64,000 nt of DNA from Photobacterium swingsii (GTDB taxonomy: Bacteria > Pseudomonadota > Gammaproteobacteria > Enterobacterales > Vibrionaceae): the NCBI RefSeq assembly GCF_024346715.1, contig NZ_AP024852.1, forward strand, positions 1,612,001-1,676,000, given 5' to 3'. The notes under the pieces are model-generated. The model was not told where the DNA came from, did no database searches, and saw only the letters and a list, made by a program, of their open reading frames with translations. This document shows, piece after piece, positions 26,346 through 35,292 of this stretch. Position numbers and translations under genes: made by a program. Every line of letters starts with the position of its first letter. Position 1 is the first letter of the stretch.

Positions 26346-27782
26346 TTAGAATATGGGTAACTGTTCGTCTTTATTTGGTGCGTTGTCGTCTTTACTTTGC
26401 GTATCCGTTTTATTCGCAGATGATTTTTTCTTCGGTGTTAGGTCTATTGCTTCAATGTCGACCACTTTTGAACGGTTCATAATGATTTTCCAACGCTGAA
26501 TACGCGTCGTATTGTCTTCATCGGTTTCTTGCGTGATCAAGTTGATGAGATGACGCTTTTCAACGGAATCTTTGGTAACTTGCCCGTCTTTAAGTTGGTA
26601 AATACGCTGCGACCCTTTTTCCATTAAGCTCGCAACTACACGAAGATCAAGCATGATAGATTCACGAGTCTGTTCATAACCACTCAGGAATTTGATCGGT
26701 GACATTCGGGTGGTGCTTTTATAGTGCAGTACGGCCTCTTCGCGTTGAGAAACCTTGTGCTTACGTGCTTTACGTATTTCACTGTCGAGCTTACTGAACT
26801 GAGTATACTCTAGCCACTCCAACTGACGTCCGATTAGATGACCACTATTGGCATCAAAAAATTGCTTGCGCCACTTAGGTTTATTTTTACGAACTAAGCG
26901 CCATAGCACTTGTTTTAAATCATCCTTAAAGACTTCACGTGCGGCATAAATGAAAGACAGCACAACGATGAAAGAGGCAGTAATATCACCCAATACACCA
27001 CGGGCTTTTATTAGCATGATGGTCACGAAGATCATCACAAAGCCTGCAGCAAAACCTGTCACGATTTTTCGCGTGTTATTACCCAGCTCAATGGTTTTCT
27101 CGTTCATGGTGACAGGGTATTCGATCAAACGACGCAATAAGCGCATTTTGTTCGACATACGCGTCGGATCTTGCAAGGCTTTGTTAGAGTTATAATTGTG
27201 TTTAGTACGGTGCTCGGATTCTTTATTGCATACATCGAGCAACATATCGCGGATTTCATTGTAGTCGTTACCGCGAGGCAAGTGCGCGACTAAGGCAAGG
27301 CAACGTTGTTCAGTAAACCAAGAGAGGTAATTATCGATATTTTCGTAGTATTTTAGGAGCTTCTTGTCGGTTGGAATACTACGGCGTAATCGTTTTAGAA
27401 TACGAACCGTCAGTTGTGCAACTTCTTCCACTTCTTCAATGGTACGCTCTTGCTTATCATCTAAAAGCTGCTCAGAGGTTTTTTCAAGCGCCAATGCGTA
27501 CTGATAGGCGTACAAGCTCAAGCTCAAGCGATATTGTTCAGTAGATAGTTTGCCACGGCTAGCAAGGCGACTGTGGACAAGAGGAAGGTGGTTAACGTCA
27601 CTAAAGTAGGTGCGTTTGCCATGAATAGCATTGTGATAAAACTCATCTTCGCTCACGATTTTATCCGTAAGCCCTAGTTCACCAGGCACGAAGATATAGA
27701 AATCTAACTGTCGATTGGTTGTTTCTTGAATAACATGGGAAATCTTAAGTTTATGCCCATCTTTTTTTTCAACAGTGATCAC
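26346..27782 (-). CDS. Conserved hypothetical membrane protein
   Basis: I do not recognise this 478-residue protein. The N-terminal 230 residues are soluble and charged. Two membrane helices follow at about residues 233-255 (IVTGFAAGFVMIFVTIMLIK and the next stretch, DITASFIVVLSFIYAAREVF), and a C-terminal soluble part ends in a Lys/Asp-rich tail (KKKSSANKTDTQSKDDNAPN). The hairpin-like pair of helices suggests both soluble ends face the cytoplasm. No catalytic motif stands out. Its codon use looks like the neighbouring core genes. It is divergent from cvfB. Confidence 0.65.
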   Translation of the reverse strand: MITVEKKDGHKLKISHVIQETTNRQLDFYIFVPGELGLTDKIVSEDEFYHNAIHGKRTYFSDVNHLPLVHSRLASRGKLSTEQYRLSLSLYAYQYALALEKTSEQLLDDKQERTIEEVEEVAQLTVRILKRLRRSIPTDKKLLKYYENIDNYLSWFTEQRCLALVAHLPRGNDYNEIRDMLLDVCNKESEHRTKHNYNSNKALQDPTRMSNKMRLLRRLIEYPVTMNEKTIELGNNTRKIVTGFAAGFVMIFVTIMLIKARGVLGDITASFIVVLSFIYAAREVFKDDLKQVLWRLVRKNKPKWRKQFFDANSGHLIGRQLEWLEYTQFSKLDSEIRKARKHKVSQREEAVLHYKSTTRMSPIKFLSGYEQTRESIMLDLRVVASLMEKGSQRIYQLKDGQVTKDSVEKRHLINLITQETDEDNTTRIQRWKIIMNRSKVVDIEAIDLTPKKKSSANKTDTQSKDDNAPNKDEQLPIF

Positions 27783-27981
27783 GCTGACAATATACCTCTT
27801 GTTAGTTTTTCTTATTCTAGTTGATTTAAGTTACGTTTAGCAGTTGATTTTATAGCGCTAAATGTCAATAGCATGAAAATTCATCAAAAATATTCCAGAT
27901 TGGTCAGGCAGCGTTGTTTAACATCACGTATAATGCGCTCAGCAATACTATTGAAATTATTTACCCTGAGAGTGTCATAGA

Positions 27982-28824
27982 ATGATTAGAATTGGACAAT
28001 ACAACACATTAGAAGTCGTCAAATTAGTAGATTTTGGCGTTTTTCTTGATGGTGGTGATGACTTTGGCAATATCTTACTGCCGAAATCCTCTGTCCCTGA
28101 GGGCACTCAACTAGGTGATAAGATCGAAGTATTTATCTACTTTGACTCGAACGATGAAATTATTGCGACAACAACGCAGCCAAAAGCAAAAGTGGGCGAT
28201 TTCGCATTACTGCGCGTTGTTGGTACATGTGAAATTGGTGCGTTTGTTGATTGGGGGCTAATGAAAGATTTATTAGTACCATTCAGTGAGCAACGTCGTC
28301 GTTTAGAAGTTGGCCAAGATGTTATGGTACGTATCTATACAGATAAAGCATCTGGTCGTATCGTTGGCTCGACTAAGTTCAACCGATTCCTTGATAAAAC
28401 ACCGGCTAAGTACAAAGTTGGCCAAGAAGTTCGTGTAATCATTGCTGAAATTACGGATCTTGGTTTTAAAGCTGTGATTGAAGGTCAACACTGGGGTCTA
28501 TTATTTAAGACTGAAGCTTTTGGTAAGCTATTTATTGGTAAGAGCCTAAAAGTTTACATTAAAGAAATTCGCGAAGATGGCAAAATCAATTTGTCACTGC
28601 AAAAAGCGGGCAAAGCGGGTGTTGACGATCTAGCGGATAAAGTATTGACTACGCTAGGTAAAAAAGGTGGCTTCATTCCATTGAGTGATAAATCATCGCC
28701 AGACGAGATCTTCAAAGAGTTTCGTACCAGTAAAGCATTGTTTAAAAAGACAATCGGTGGCTTGTATAAGAAAGGTCTGATTGTTATTGAGCGTGAAGGT
28801 ATTCGCTTAAACGATAACGACTAA
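27982..28824 (+). CDS. cvfB: S1-domain RNA-binding protein, CvfB family
   Basis: A 280-residue protein of the CvfB/YitL family with three S1-like RNA-binding domains in tandem (about 1-60, 65-130 and 145-210) followed by a winged-helix end (SPDEIFKEFRTSKALFKKTI). Family signatures include VDFGVFLDGGDDFGNILLP, EIGAFVDWGLMKDLLVPFSE and EDGKINLSLQK. CvfB binds RNA and is linked to virulence regulation in Staphylococcus; its role in vibrios is not settled. The ATG at 27982 has a weak site. A strong terminator follows. Confidence 0.92.
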   Translation: MIRIGQYNTLEVVKLVDFGVFLDGGDDFGNILLPKSSVPEGTQLGDKIEVFIYFDSNDEIIATTTQPKAKVGDFALLRVVGTCEIGAFVDWGLMKDLLVPFSEQRRRLEVGQDVMVRIYTDKASGRIVGSTKFNRFLDKTPAKYKVGQEVRVIIAEITDLGFKAVIEGQHWGLLFKTEAFGKLFIGKSLKVYIKEIREDGKINLSLQKAGKAGVDDLADKVLTTLGKKGGFIPLSDKSSPDEIFKEFRTSKALFKKTIGGLYKKGLIVIEREGIRLNDND

Positions 28825-28848
28825 GTCGCCGCCAAGTAAAGACTCTAG

Positions 28849-28879
28849 ACGCCGTTGCTTCATAGTAACGGCGTTTTTT
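28849..28879 (+). terminator. Terminator of cvfB
   Basis: ACGCCGTT ... AACGGCGT followed by six T. Confidence 0.9.
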
Positions 28880-29182
28880 ATGTCTAAAAATCAATGAAGA
28901 GCTTTGAACGCTATATCACACTGGCTGGAAGGGATATAAACAGGATAAGTGGTTTCAGTGCAAAAAAACGCCACTGTAAGTCATGTTTTTGAGGAAAAAA
29001 CTAGTCAAGTCTACCTTTTCTCGTTATACATGTACGAGTATTTGGACTTGTTCGACATGGTTAATAGAAACAAGCAGTTATGACATGATGGATGAGTGTT
29101 GTACCTAATACCTCGCGATATAATGTTTACCTCGCGAGCATGACAAGAATTCAACGATTACGTACACATAAAAGGATTTTAT
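28880..29182. other. Upstream region of the OppA-like gene
   Basis: About 300 bp holding the presumed promoter. CCTCGCGA occurs twice (29111 and 29130), 19 bp apart, flanking a TATAATG-like -10 element. I see no gene here. Confidence 0.4.
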
Positions 29183-30799
29183 ATGAATGCGTTAAAAAGC
29201 TCTGTGGTTGCAATAGCAGTTGCAATGGCTTGTGCGGCAAATGTTCAAGCTGCTGATGTACCTGCTGGCGTTAAGTTGGCGAAAGTACAAGAAATTGTAC
29301 GTGGTAACGGTGATGAAGTACCAACACTGGATCCGACGTTTTCGTCTGACACTGCAAGTTCACGCGTAATTCAAGACATGTTTGAAGGGCTTGTTTCTGA
29401 AGGGCTAAATGGGGATGTTGTACCGGCACTTGCTGAAAGCTGGGAAGTGGATGATACCGGTATGGTCTACACCTACCATTTACGCAAAGACGCAAAATGG
29501 TCAAACGGTGAACCAATCACAGCAGCCGATTTTGAATACAGTCTAAAACGTGCAATTAATCCAGCAACGGCAGCACCGTATGCGTGGTATTTAACCATGG
29601 CACGTTTTAATAATGCAGAAGCAATCAACAAAGGTGAGAAGCCCATTGATGAGCTTGGGGTTAAAGCCGTTGATGCCCACACATTGAAGATCACCTTAGA
29701 TCAGCCAGTTCCTTACTTTACTAAAATGATGGTTCATCCATCGACTTACCCAGTTTATAAAGAGGTGGTTGAAAAGTACGGTGACAACTGGACTAAACCT
29801 GAGCACATAGTTACAAGCAGTGCGTACAAGCTATCTAAATGGGTATTGAATGAGCGTATCGTCCTTGAGCGTAACGAACGTTATTGGAATAATGATAAGA
29901 CAGTGATTAACCAAGTCACTTATTTACCAATTCAAGATCTAACGGCTGAATATAACCGCTTCCGCACCGGTGAAATTGATATCACTTCTTCATTCCCGCT
30001 AGAACAATATAAAGCGATTAAGAAAGAGCGCCCAGATGAATTATTAACTATGCCGTCATTGGGTACGTATTACTATTTATTCAATATGGATAAAGCCCCG
30101 TTTGATGATGCGCGCGTTCGTAAAGCTCTTGCATATTCAATCGATCGTAATGTTGTTACGGATATTATTCTAGGCCAAGGCCAACTTCCTGCTTATGGTG
30201 TAACACCACCGTCAGTATCGGGCTTTGAAGCGCCGAAACTGGCGTGGGGTGAAATTAGTCAGAAAGAGCGTAATAAGAAAGCAAAAGAATTGTTAGCTGA
30301 AGCAGGGTATGGTCCAAATAACCCACTGGAATTTGAGCTGGTTTATAACACCAGTGAATCTCATAAAAAACTCGCTTTGGTTGTTTCTTCAATGTGGAAG
30401 AAAAACCTTGGTGTGAATGTAGAGCTTGCTAACCAAGAGTGGAAAACCTTCCTAGAGAAACTTCGCGAGAAGAACTTTGAGTTGGCACGTTATGCATGGG
30501 TTGGGGATTACAACGAAGCATCAACATTCTTGTCGTATTTCGAAAGCCACGGTATGAACTATTCTGGCTGGAGCAATATTGATTACGATAAAGCGATGTC
30601 GAGTGCAATTAAAGCGCCTAACGATAATAAGCGTAATCAGTTCTACCAGAAAGCGGAACAAGTTTTCGCTGAAGAAATGCCTGCAATTCCACTCTACTTC
30701 TATACACGCTCAGTGTTGAAGCAAACGAAAGTTGGTGGTTACTCAATTGAAAATGCGGGTGATGCACGTTTTACTCGTGATATGTATATCACGCAATAA
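29183..30799 (+). CDS. oppA: Oligopeptide ABC transporter periplasmic binding protein (OppA-like)
   Basis: A 538-residue periplasmic solute-binding protein of family 5 (OppA/DppA type). The signal peptide ends at about residue 23 (AANVQA^ADVP). Characteristic regions are EVPTLDPTFSSDTASSRVIQ, LAESWEVDDTGMVYTYHLRK with DAKWSNGEPITAADFEYSLK, and FNMDKAPFDDARVRKALAYS, with GYGPNNPLEFELVYNTSESH further on. It should deliver short peptides to an Opp permease. No oppBCDF genes follow; a terminator closes the unit after this gene, so it is an orphan or an added binding protein that works with a transporter elsewhere. Confidence 0.92.
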   Translation: MNALKSSVVAIAVAMACAANVQAADVPAGVKLAKVQEIVRGNGDEVPTLDPTFSSDTASSRVIQDMFEGLVSEGLNGDVVPALAESWEVDDTGMVYTYHLRKDAKWSNGEPITAADFEYSLKRAINPATAAPYAWYLTMARFNNAEAINKGEKPIDELGVKAVDAHTLKITLDQPVPYFTKMMVHPSTYPVYKEVVEKYGDNWTKPEHIVTSSAYKLSKWVLNERIVLERNERYWNNDKTVINQVTYLPIQDLTAEYNRFRTGEIDITSSFPLEQYKAIKKERPDELLTMPSLGTYYYLFNMDKAPFDDARVRKALAYSIDRNVVTDIILGQGQLPAYGVTPPSVSGFEAPKLAWGEISQKERNKKAKELLAEAGYGPNNPLEFELVYNTSESHKKLALVVSSMWKKNLGVNVELANQEWKTFLEKLREKNFELARYAWVGDYNEASTFLSYFESHGMNYSGWSNIDYDKAMSSAIKAPNDNKRNQFYQKAEQVFAEEMPAIPLYFYTRSVLKQTKVGGYSIENAGDARFTRDMYITQ

Positions 30800-30845
30800 C
30801 ACCGCACTAGCAACCTAAGCGTTGCAGATGAGTATGATGAAATGA

Positions 30846-30871
30846 AACCGAGCAGCGATGCTCGGTTTTTT
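30846..30871 (+). terminator. Terminator of the OppA-like gene
   Basis: ACCGAGCA-GCGA-TGCTCGGT followed by TTTTTT. Confidence 0.92.
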
Positions 30872-31113
30872 ATTTGATCAGCCGTGACGATATAGCAATA
30901 AGAATAACTCATAGTGACTTTTTAAAGTATGAAGGGCTTTTCGCTGAGAAAAGAGGAGGGCGTACATTGTTCGGCTAATATCAAGATTCAACTTTTTCTT
31001 TTTGAAATCAACATATAATCTTGCGAGGTGAATCCATATTACTTTTTATCTTCACTGCTGTTTTAAGCATGATTTGGTACTGTTTGTTCTTATTTCGCAG
31101 CAGGAAAAGAACA
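30872..31113. other. Intergenic region
   Basis: Presumed promoter region of the OmpA-like lipoprotein gene. I see no further feature. Confidence 0.4.
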
Positions 31114-31668
31114 ATGAAATGGATGAAGGTTGGTGCTCTGGCTATTGCATCTTTAGTTATGGTGGGATGCCAGTCGAATGGTAGTGGTCAGTCTCAGGCT
31201 CAAGAAACGTATAACGAGTCTGCCGCTGATCGCTATATGACGCAGCTTTACACTAAAGCTGAACGTATTGTTGAGCGCGAAGATGGTGTTATTAGCCGCA
31301 ACGGTGATCAGATCACTATTTTGCTGGATGGCGATCGTAGTTTCGATTACAACAGTGCTTACATTCGTAGCGATAGCCATAAAGTGTTGAGTGCCTTATC
31401 TGCGCTGATTGCAAAAAATGAAAAATCGAAAGTGTTTATTGGGGGTCATACTGATAGCTTAGGCCGCGATGAATACAACCGTTCGTTATCAGATAAGCGC
31501 GCAAAATCTGTTGCTAATTACCTCACACTACGTGGCGTTGATAAAGAGCAAGTGAATACCTACGGGTTTGGTGAAGTCAGTCCAATCGCAGATAATGATA
31601 CGGCTGCAGGGCGACAAAAAAACCGTCGTATTGATATTCGAATTACACCCGATTTCGATCAATTTTAA
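31114..31668 (+). CDS. OmpA-family lipoprotein
   Basis: A 184-residue outer-membrane lipoprotein. The start is the ATG at 31114, preceded by AGGA; the open frame to 31021 adds an implausible hydrophobic extension. The signal ends in a lipobox-like VMVG^C with the lipidated Cys at 19. The C-terminal OmpA/MotB-like domain (about 75-180) has VFIGGHTDSLGRDEYNRSLS, KRAKSVANYLTLRGV and GRQKNRRIDIRI, with the conserved Asp and Arg that bind the meso-diaminopimelate of peptidoglycan. It should tether the outer membrane to the cell wall. The lipobox has Met at -3, which is not standard. Confidence 0.9.
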   Translation: MKWMKVGALAIASLVMVGCQSNGSGQSQAQETYNESAADRYMTQLYTKAERIVEREDGVISRNGDQITILLDGDRSFDYNSAYIRSDSHKVLSALSALIAKNEKSKVFIGGHTDSLGRDEYNRSLSDKRAKSVANYLTLRGVDKEQVNTYGFGEVSPIADNDTAAGRQKNRRIDIRITPDFDQF

Positions 31669-31779
31669 TGATTGATGTCATGCGGCTATAACATGTAGCC
31701 GCTAATTTAGTGACTAATCGTTACTTGTTTGCAATAACAAATGTACTGTGTGGTTTAATTAAGATTATAGGGAAATAAA

Positions 31780-31875
31780 ATGTCTGCAAATGCGGCTATG
31801 ACTTGGGCCAGTTATTTTGTAAGTTTTGCGTTCTTCTTATCATTAGCTTTGGGGGTGATTGTCGCACACGGATAG
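31780..31875 (+). CDS. Small membrane protein of 31 residues
   Basis: A short frame (ATG at 31780, TAG at 31873) preceded by a good AGGG site at proper spacing. The product begins MSANAAMTWASYFV and continues as one hydrophobic helix (FAFFLSLALGVIVAHG), with a small polar N-terminus. Size and pattern resemble the small single-helix membrane proteins attached to respiratory enzymes, such as YnhF/CydH of cytochrome bd oxidase, but no oxidase gene is adjacent and the sequence is not identical to any that I recall. It is followed by a terminator-like hairpin at 31982. Confidence 0.55.
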   Translation: MSANAAMTWASYFVSFAFFLSLALGVIVAHG

Positions 31876-31981
31876 TAATCGTTAGGGGATAAGTCAGCCA
31901 ATAGTGTTGGGATAGATAAGAATAATAGCGTAATTGAGGCAGTGTGTGTGATTACGATAATGATGAAAACACGAAAAGATA

Positions 31982-32020
31982 AAACACCGCGATTAATATC
32001 ATTTAGCGCGGTGTTTTTAT
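31982..32020. terminator. Bidirectional terminator between the small membrane protein and moeB
   Basis: AACACCGCG ... CGCGGTGTT with A-run and T-run on either side; on the minus strand it closes the moeAB unit. Confidence 0.85.
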
Positions 32021-32053
32021 TTCTTTAAAATTGAACAGGCAGAATACGATGAA

Positions 32054-32800
32054 TTAGCCGCACACTGAGCAGTTTGCTTGCTTACCTAATTTCATTTCAC
32101 GCCAATTCATCGACATGGCATCAAGCATTAGGATTTTACCGGTTAGCGGTGTGCCTAAATTAGCGGCGACTTTGATTGCTTCCATTGCTTGAACAGCGCC
32201 AACGATACCGACAACGGGTGACATGATCCCAGCTTCCACACAGGTTAAGGCTTGCTGGCCAAATAAGGCACTTAAACACTCGTAGCAAGGCTGATCGTCT
32301 TGATAAGTGTAAACACTGATTTGACCTTCCATACGAATGGCAGCACCAGAAATCAATGGTGTTTTAGTTCGGAAACATAAACGATTCAGTTGGTTGCGAG
32401 TCTCGACATTATCGCTGCAGTCAAGCACTAAGTTATGTTGCTCAATCAATGTTAGCAATTCGGCATCGTCTAGACGCTTCGCAATAGTTTCAACGTGTAG
32501 ATGAGGGTTAATCGTTTCAAGGGCGCGTTTTGCCGAATCAACTTTTAGCTGACCCACAGTGCTATCGTTATGCAATACTTGACGCTGTAAGTTAGACACT
32601 TCAACGTTATCATCGTCGATGAGTGTGAGCTTGCCAACGCCCGCTGCAGCCAGATACTGCGTAGAGGCACAGCCTAAACCACCTGCACCAAGAATAAGCA
32701 TAGATGATGCTTTGAGCGCTTCTTGACCATCAAAATCAAATTGACGCAGAATAATTTGACGGTTATAGCGAAGCATTTCTGCATCGGTTAATTCAACCAC
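32054..32800 (-). CDS. moeB: Molybdopterin-synthase adenylyltransferase
   Basis: A 248-residue E1-like enzyme that adenylates the C-terminus of MoaD so that it can receive sulfur for molybdopterin synthesis. ATP-binding GAGGLGCAST is at residues 38-47 and NLQRQVLH follows. The zinc site uses CYECL (about 171) and the terminal NCSVCG. The length equals that of E. coli MoeB (249). It lies 90 bp downstream of moeA on the same strand, the usual moeAB order, with a perfect hairpin between them. Confidence 0.95.
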   Translation of the reverse strand: MVELTDAEMLRYNRQIILRQFDFDGQEALKASSMLILGAGGLGCASTQYLAAAGVGKLTLIDDDNVEVSNLQRQVLHNDSTVGQLKVDSAKRALETINPHLHVETIAKRLDDAELLTLIEQHNLVLDCSDNVETRNQLNRLCFRTKTPLISGAAIRMEGQISVYTYQDDQPCYECLSALFGQQALTCVEAGIMSPVVGIVGAVQAMEAIKVAANLGTPLTGKILMLDAMSMNWREMKLGKQANCSVCG

Positions 32801-32836
32801 AGTAAATCCTATTTAAACGTAACGTTTTAAATCAAG

Positions 32837-32867
32837 GAATAAGCGCATTGATTAAATGCGCTTATTC
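32837..32867 (-). other. Perfect inverted repeat between moeA and moeB
   Basis: GAATAAGCGCATT and its exact complement around the loop GATTA, a 13-bp stem. There is no T-run, so it is more likely an mRNA processing or stability element than a terminator. Confidence 0.6.
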
Positions 32868-32890
32868 AGCGTGAAGCGGTATCACTGTAC

Positions 32891-34126
32891 TTAGTACATA
32901 GTGTGATTGAATAGCTCAATCGTCACATCTTCACCCGCTTGAACACGACCACGTTCCTGCTCAAGTACGACAAAACAGTTAGCATGGTGCATAGAGTTAA
33001 ACGCGCCAGACCCTTGGTTACCCGTTGTTGCCACCTCAACTTGGCCACTAGCATTAATGCTGTAAATACCACGTTGGAAATCAGTACGGCCAGGGCGCTT
33101 TTTAAACATAGTACTTGCTTTTGCCGTTAGGCGTTGCGGTGCTTGATACTGTGTGTGACCCGCAAGTTTAGCTAGCATAGGTTGGACTAATTGATACAGA
33201 GTCAGCATGGCTGAAACTGGGTTACCCGGTAAGCCACAGAACCATGCATTATTGATAGTACCAAAAGCAAATGGCTTGCCTGGTTTCATGGCTATTTTCC
33301 AAAAGCCAATTTCACCTTGTTCGTCCAAAATGTCTTTGGTGTAGTCGGCTTCACCCACACTCACACCGCCTGATGTAACCACCACATCGGCTTCAGTCGA
33401 TGCTTTATGGAAAGCGGCACGAAGTTGCTCTGGGCTGTCAGGAATAATGCCAAGATCTAAAACATCACAGCCAAACTTTTCAAGTAGGGCGCGAATACCG
33501 TAGCGATTGCTGTCGTAGATTTGTCCCGCTTCAAGTGGTTCACCTAATGGGCGAAGTTCATCACCTGTCGAGAAAAAAGCCACTTTAGGGCGAACAAGCA
33601 CAGAAACGGTTGCGATACCTAAAGATGCTAGCAGGGGCATTTCACGTGCTGTCACGCGTGAGCCTTTCGCAACCACCACATCATTTAAACGCACGTCGTC
33701 ACCAATAGGGCGCACGTTGTCGTTTGCTGGTGGCTTGATCAAGAAACGAATTGTGTCGCCATCGACTTCGGTTTCTTCTTGCATGATAACGGCATCAGCA
33801 CCTTCTGGCATTTGCGCGCCTGTCATGATGCGAATACATTGGCCCGCTTGACACTCGCCATCAAAAGGAATACCTGCAAAGGATTTACCCGCAAGGGTTA
33901 GTGTGTCTGTATCGACCAGATCGGCTGTACGAACGGCATAGCCATCCATCGCTGAATTGGCAAAAGGAGGGACATTAATCGGAGAGCGGATATCGTCTGC
34001 AATTACATGCCCCATTGCATCGGGTAGGGCAATGGTACTTTTGGTTTCAAGTGCTGTTACTTGATCAAGAATTTTTTCTAGCGCTGTTTCAACAGGCATT
34101 AGGCCCGGCGTATCGCAACATCCCAT
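32891..34126 (-). CDS. moeA: Molybdopterin molybdenumtransferase
   Basis: A 411-residue enzyme that inserts molybdate into adenylated molybdopterin. Domains as in E. coli MoeA (411 residues): NVPPFANSAMDGYAVR in domain I, IRIMTGAQMPEGADAVIMQE, the MoCF-type domain with VVTSGGVSVGEADYTKDIL, and KPGKPFAFG with GLPGNPVSAMLT. Cytoplasmic. First gene of the moeAB unit; the promoter lies in the 376-bp gap shared with folE. I see no motif there that I can call a Moco riboswitch. Confidence 0.95.
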   Translation of the reverse strand: MGCCDTPGLMPVETALEKILDQVTALETKSTIALPDAMGHVIADDIRSPINVPPFANSAMDGYAVRTADLVDTDTLTLAGKSFAGIPFDGECQAGQCIRIMTGAQMPEGADAVIMQEETEVDGDTIRFLIKPPANDNVRPIGDDVRLNDVVVAKGSRVTAREMPLLASLGIATVSVLVRPKVAFFSTGDELRPLGEPLEAGQIYDSNRYGIRALLEKFGCDVLDLGIIPDSPEQLRAAFHKASTEADVVVTSGGVSVGEADYTKDILDEQGEIGFWKIAMKPGKPFAFGTINNAWFCGLPGNPVSAMLTLYQLVQPMLAKLAGHTQYQAPQRLTAKASTMFKKRPGRTDFQRGIYSINASGQVEVATTGNQGSGAFNSMHHANCFVVLEQERGRVQAGEDVTIELFNHTMY

Positions 34127-34502
34127 AATCAGTCATGTCCGTCGTTAGTGATGTACCCACCAAGCATAGTCGGTGGGACTAAATGATAAGTCTTGGCTTA
34201 TTTCGTTATCAGGAAAAGAACCTTAGATAGAACAATGATTTTTCTATTGATTCCTTTTGCGTTAATTATGACAAAAAATACGACTATGCCCTATACCAAA
34301 TATGGCTAAATCGCAGAATCTCTTGCTTGTAAGGCTTATATATTGCGCCTCTTGGTGAGAAAACGTTTGCGACAGACTAAACACCTACTAATTACGAGGT
34401 GTAATTCTTCTCATTTGGCGGTATCCTTCGGGGCAGATTTAAGCACTGGCGTTGTAAATTAGGCTATTTCGCATTCAAGCCTGAGCCAAGTGGAGGGAAA
34501 GA
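34127..34502. other. Divergent promoter region of moeA and folE
   Basis: 376 bp between divergent genes. A CACCT ... AGGTG inverted repeat lies near 34382-34401, upstream of folE. The sequence between it and folE (with GGTATCCTTCGGGGCAG) could fold, but does not match a riboswitch that I know. Confidence 0.4.
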
Positions 34503-35156
34503 ATGACAGCATTAAGTGAATCCGCACTGTTAGTGCGCGATGCCCTAGCGGCACGTGGCCTTGAAACTCCGATGACCGAAAAAGCGGTAAGTCGAGAAGA
34601 GAAAAAAGAGAAAATTGAATTCCACATGCGTGAGATCTTAGAGTTACTCTCGCTTGATTTAAGCGATGACAGCTTGATGGAAACTCCACATCGCATTGCG
34701 AAAATGTATGTTGATGAAGTTTTCTCTGGGTTAGATTACGCGAATTTCCCTAAAATTACCGTCATCGAAAATAAGATGAAGTGTGATGAAATGGTGCGGG
34801 TTAAAAACATTACCTTAACCAGTACTTGTGAGCACCACTTGGTTACTATCGATGGTAAAGCAACGGTGGCCTATATTCCGCGTGGTAAAATTATTGGTCT
34901 ATCCAAGATTAACCGTATTGTGCGTTTTTTCGCACAGCGCCCACAAGTACAAGAGCGCTTAACGCAGCAAATCTTAGTGGCTTTACAAACGCTACTGGAA
35001 AGCGATGACGTTGCCGTAACTATCGATGCAACGCACTATTGTGTGAAATCACGTGGTGTGATGGACGCAACCAGTGAAACGACAACCACAGCACTGGGCG
35101 GTATCTTTAAGAAGAATCCAGCGACTCGCGCCGAGTTTCTGCACGGCATTCGCTAG
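34503..35156 (+). CDS. folE: GTP cyclohydrolase I
   Basis: A 217-residue type I GTP cyclohydrolase, which turns GTP into dihydroneopterin triphosphate for folate and related pterins. The zinc ligands are seen in [10 protein letters not shown] (Cys109, His112) and in [10 protein letters not shown], with [18 protein letters not shown] between. The length matches E. coli FolE (222). GGAGG lies 7 bp before the ATG. It is divergent from moeAB, which shares pterin chemistry. A strong terminator follows. Confidence 0.95.
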   Translation: MTALSESALLVRDALAARGLETPMTEKAVSREEKKEKIEFHMREILELLSLDLSDDSLMETPHRIAKMYVDEVFSGLDYANFPKITVIENKMKCDEMVRVKNITLTSTCEHHLVTIDGKATVAYIPRGKIIGLSKINRIVRFFAQRPQVQERLTQQILVALQTLLESDDVAVTIDATHYCVKSRGVMDATSETTTTALGGIFKKNPATRAEFLHGIR

Positions 35157-35203
35157 TTACGTGTACTCGCGATAAGCACCAGATGTAAAAGTATCTAGAT
35201 ATA

Positions 35204-35231
35204 AAAAAACCGCGAAATTTCGCGGTTTTTT
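35204..35231. terminator. Bidirectional terminator between folE and the TerC gene
   Basis: AAAAAACCGCGAAA mirrored by TTTCGCGGTTTTTT, a perfect palindrome with A and T runs. Confidence 0.92.
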
Positions 35232-35292
35232 ATTATCTGATTTTCGGTTCGATCAGTATTTGCGGCTGACTGTTAACCGTTATCGGAAAGCC

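Noticed and set aside
34127-34502. Moco or tetrahydrofolate riboswitch upstream of moeA or folE
   Set aside because: A small inverted repeat exists, but I do not see the conserved cores of either class.
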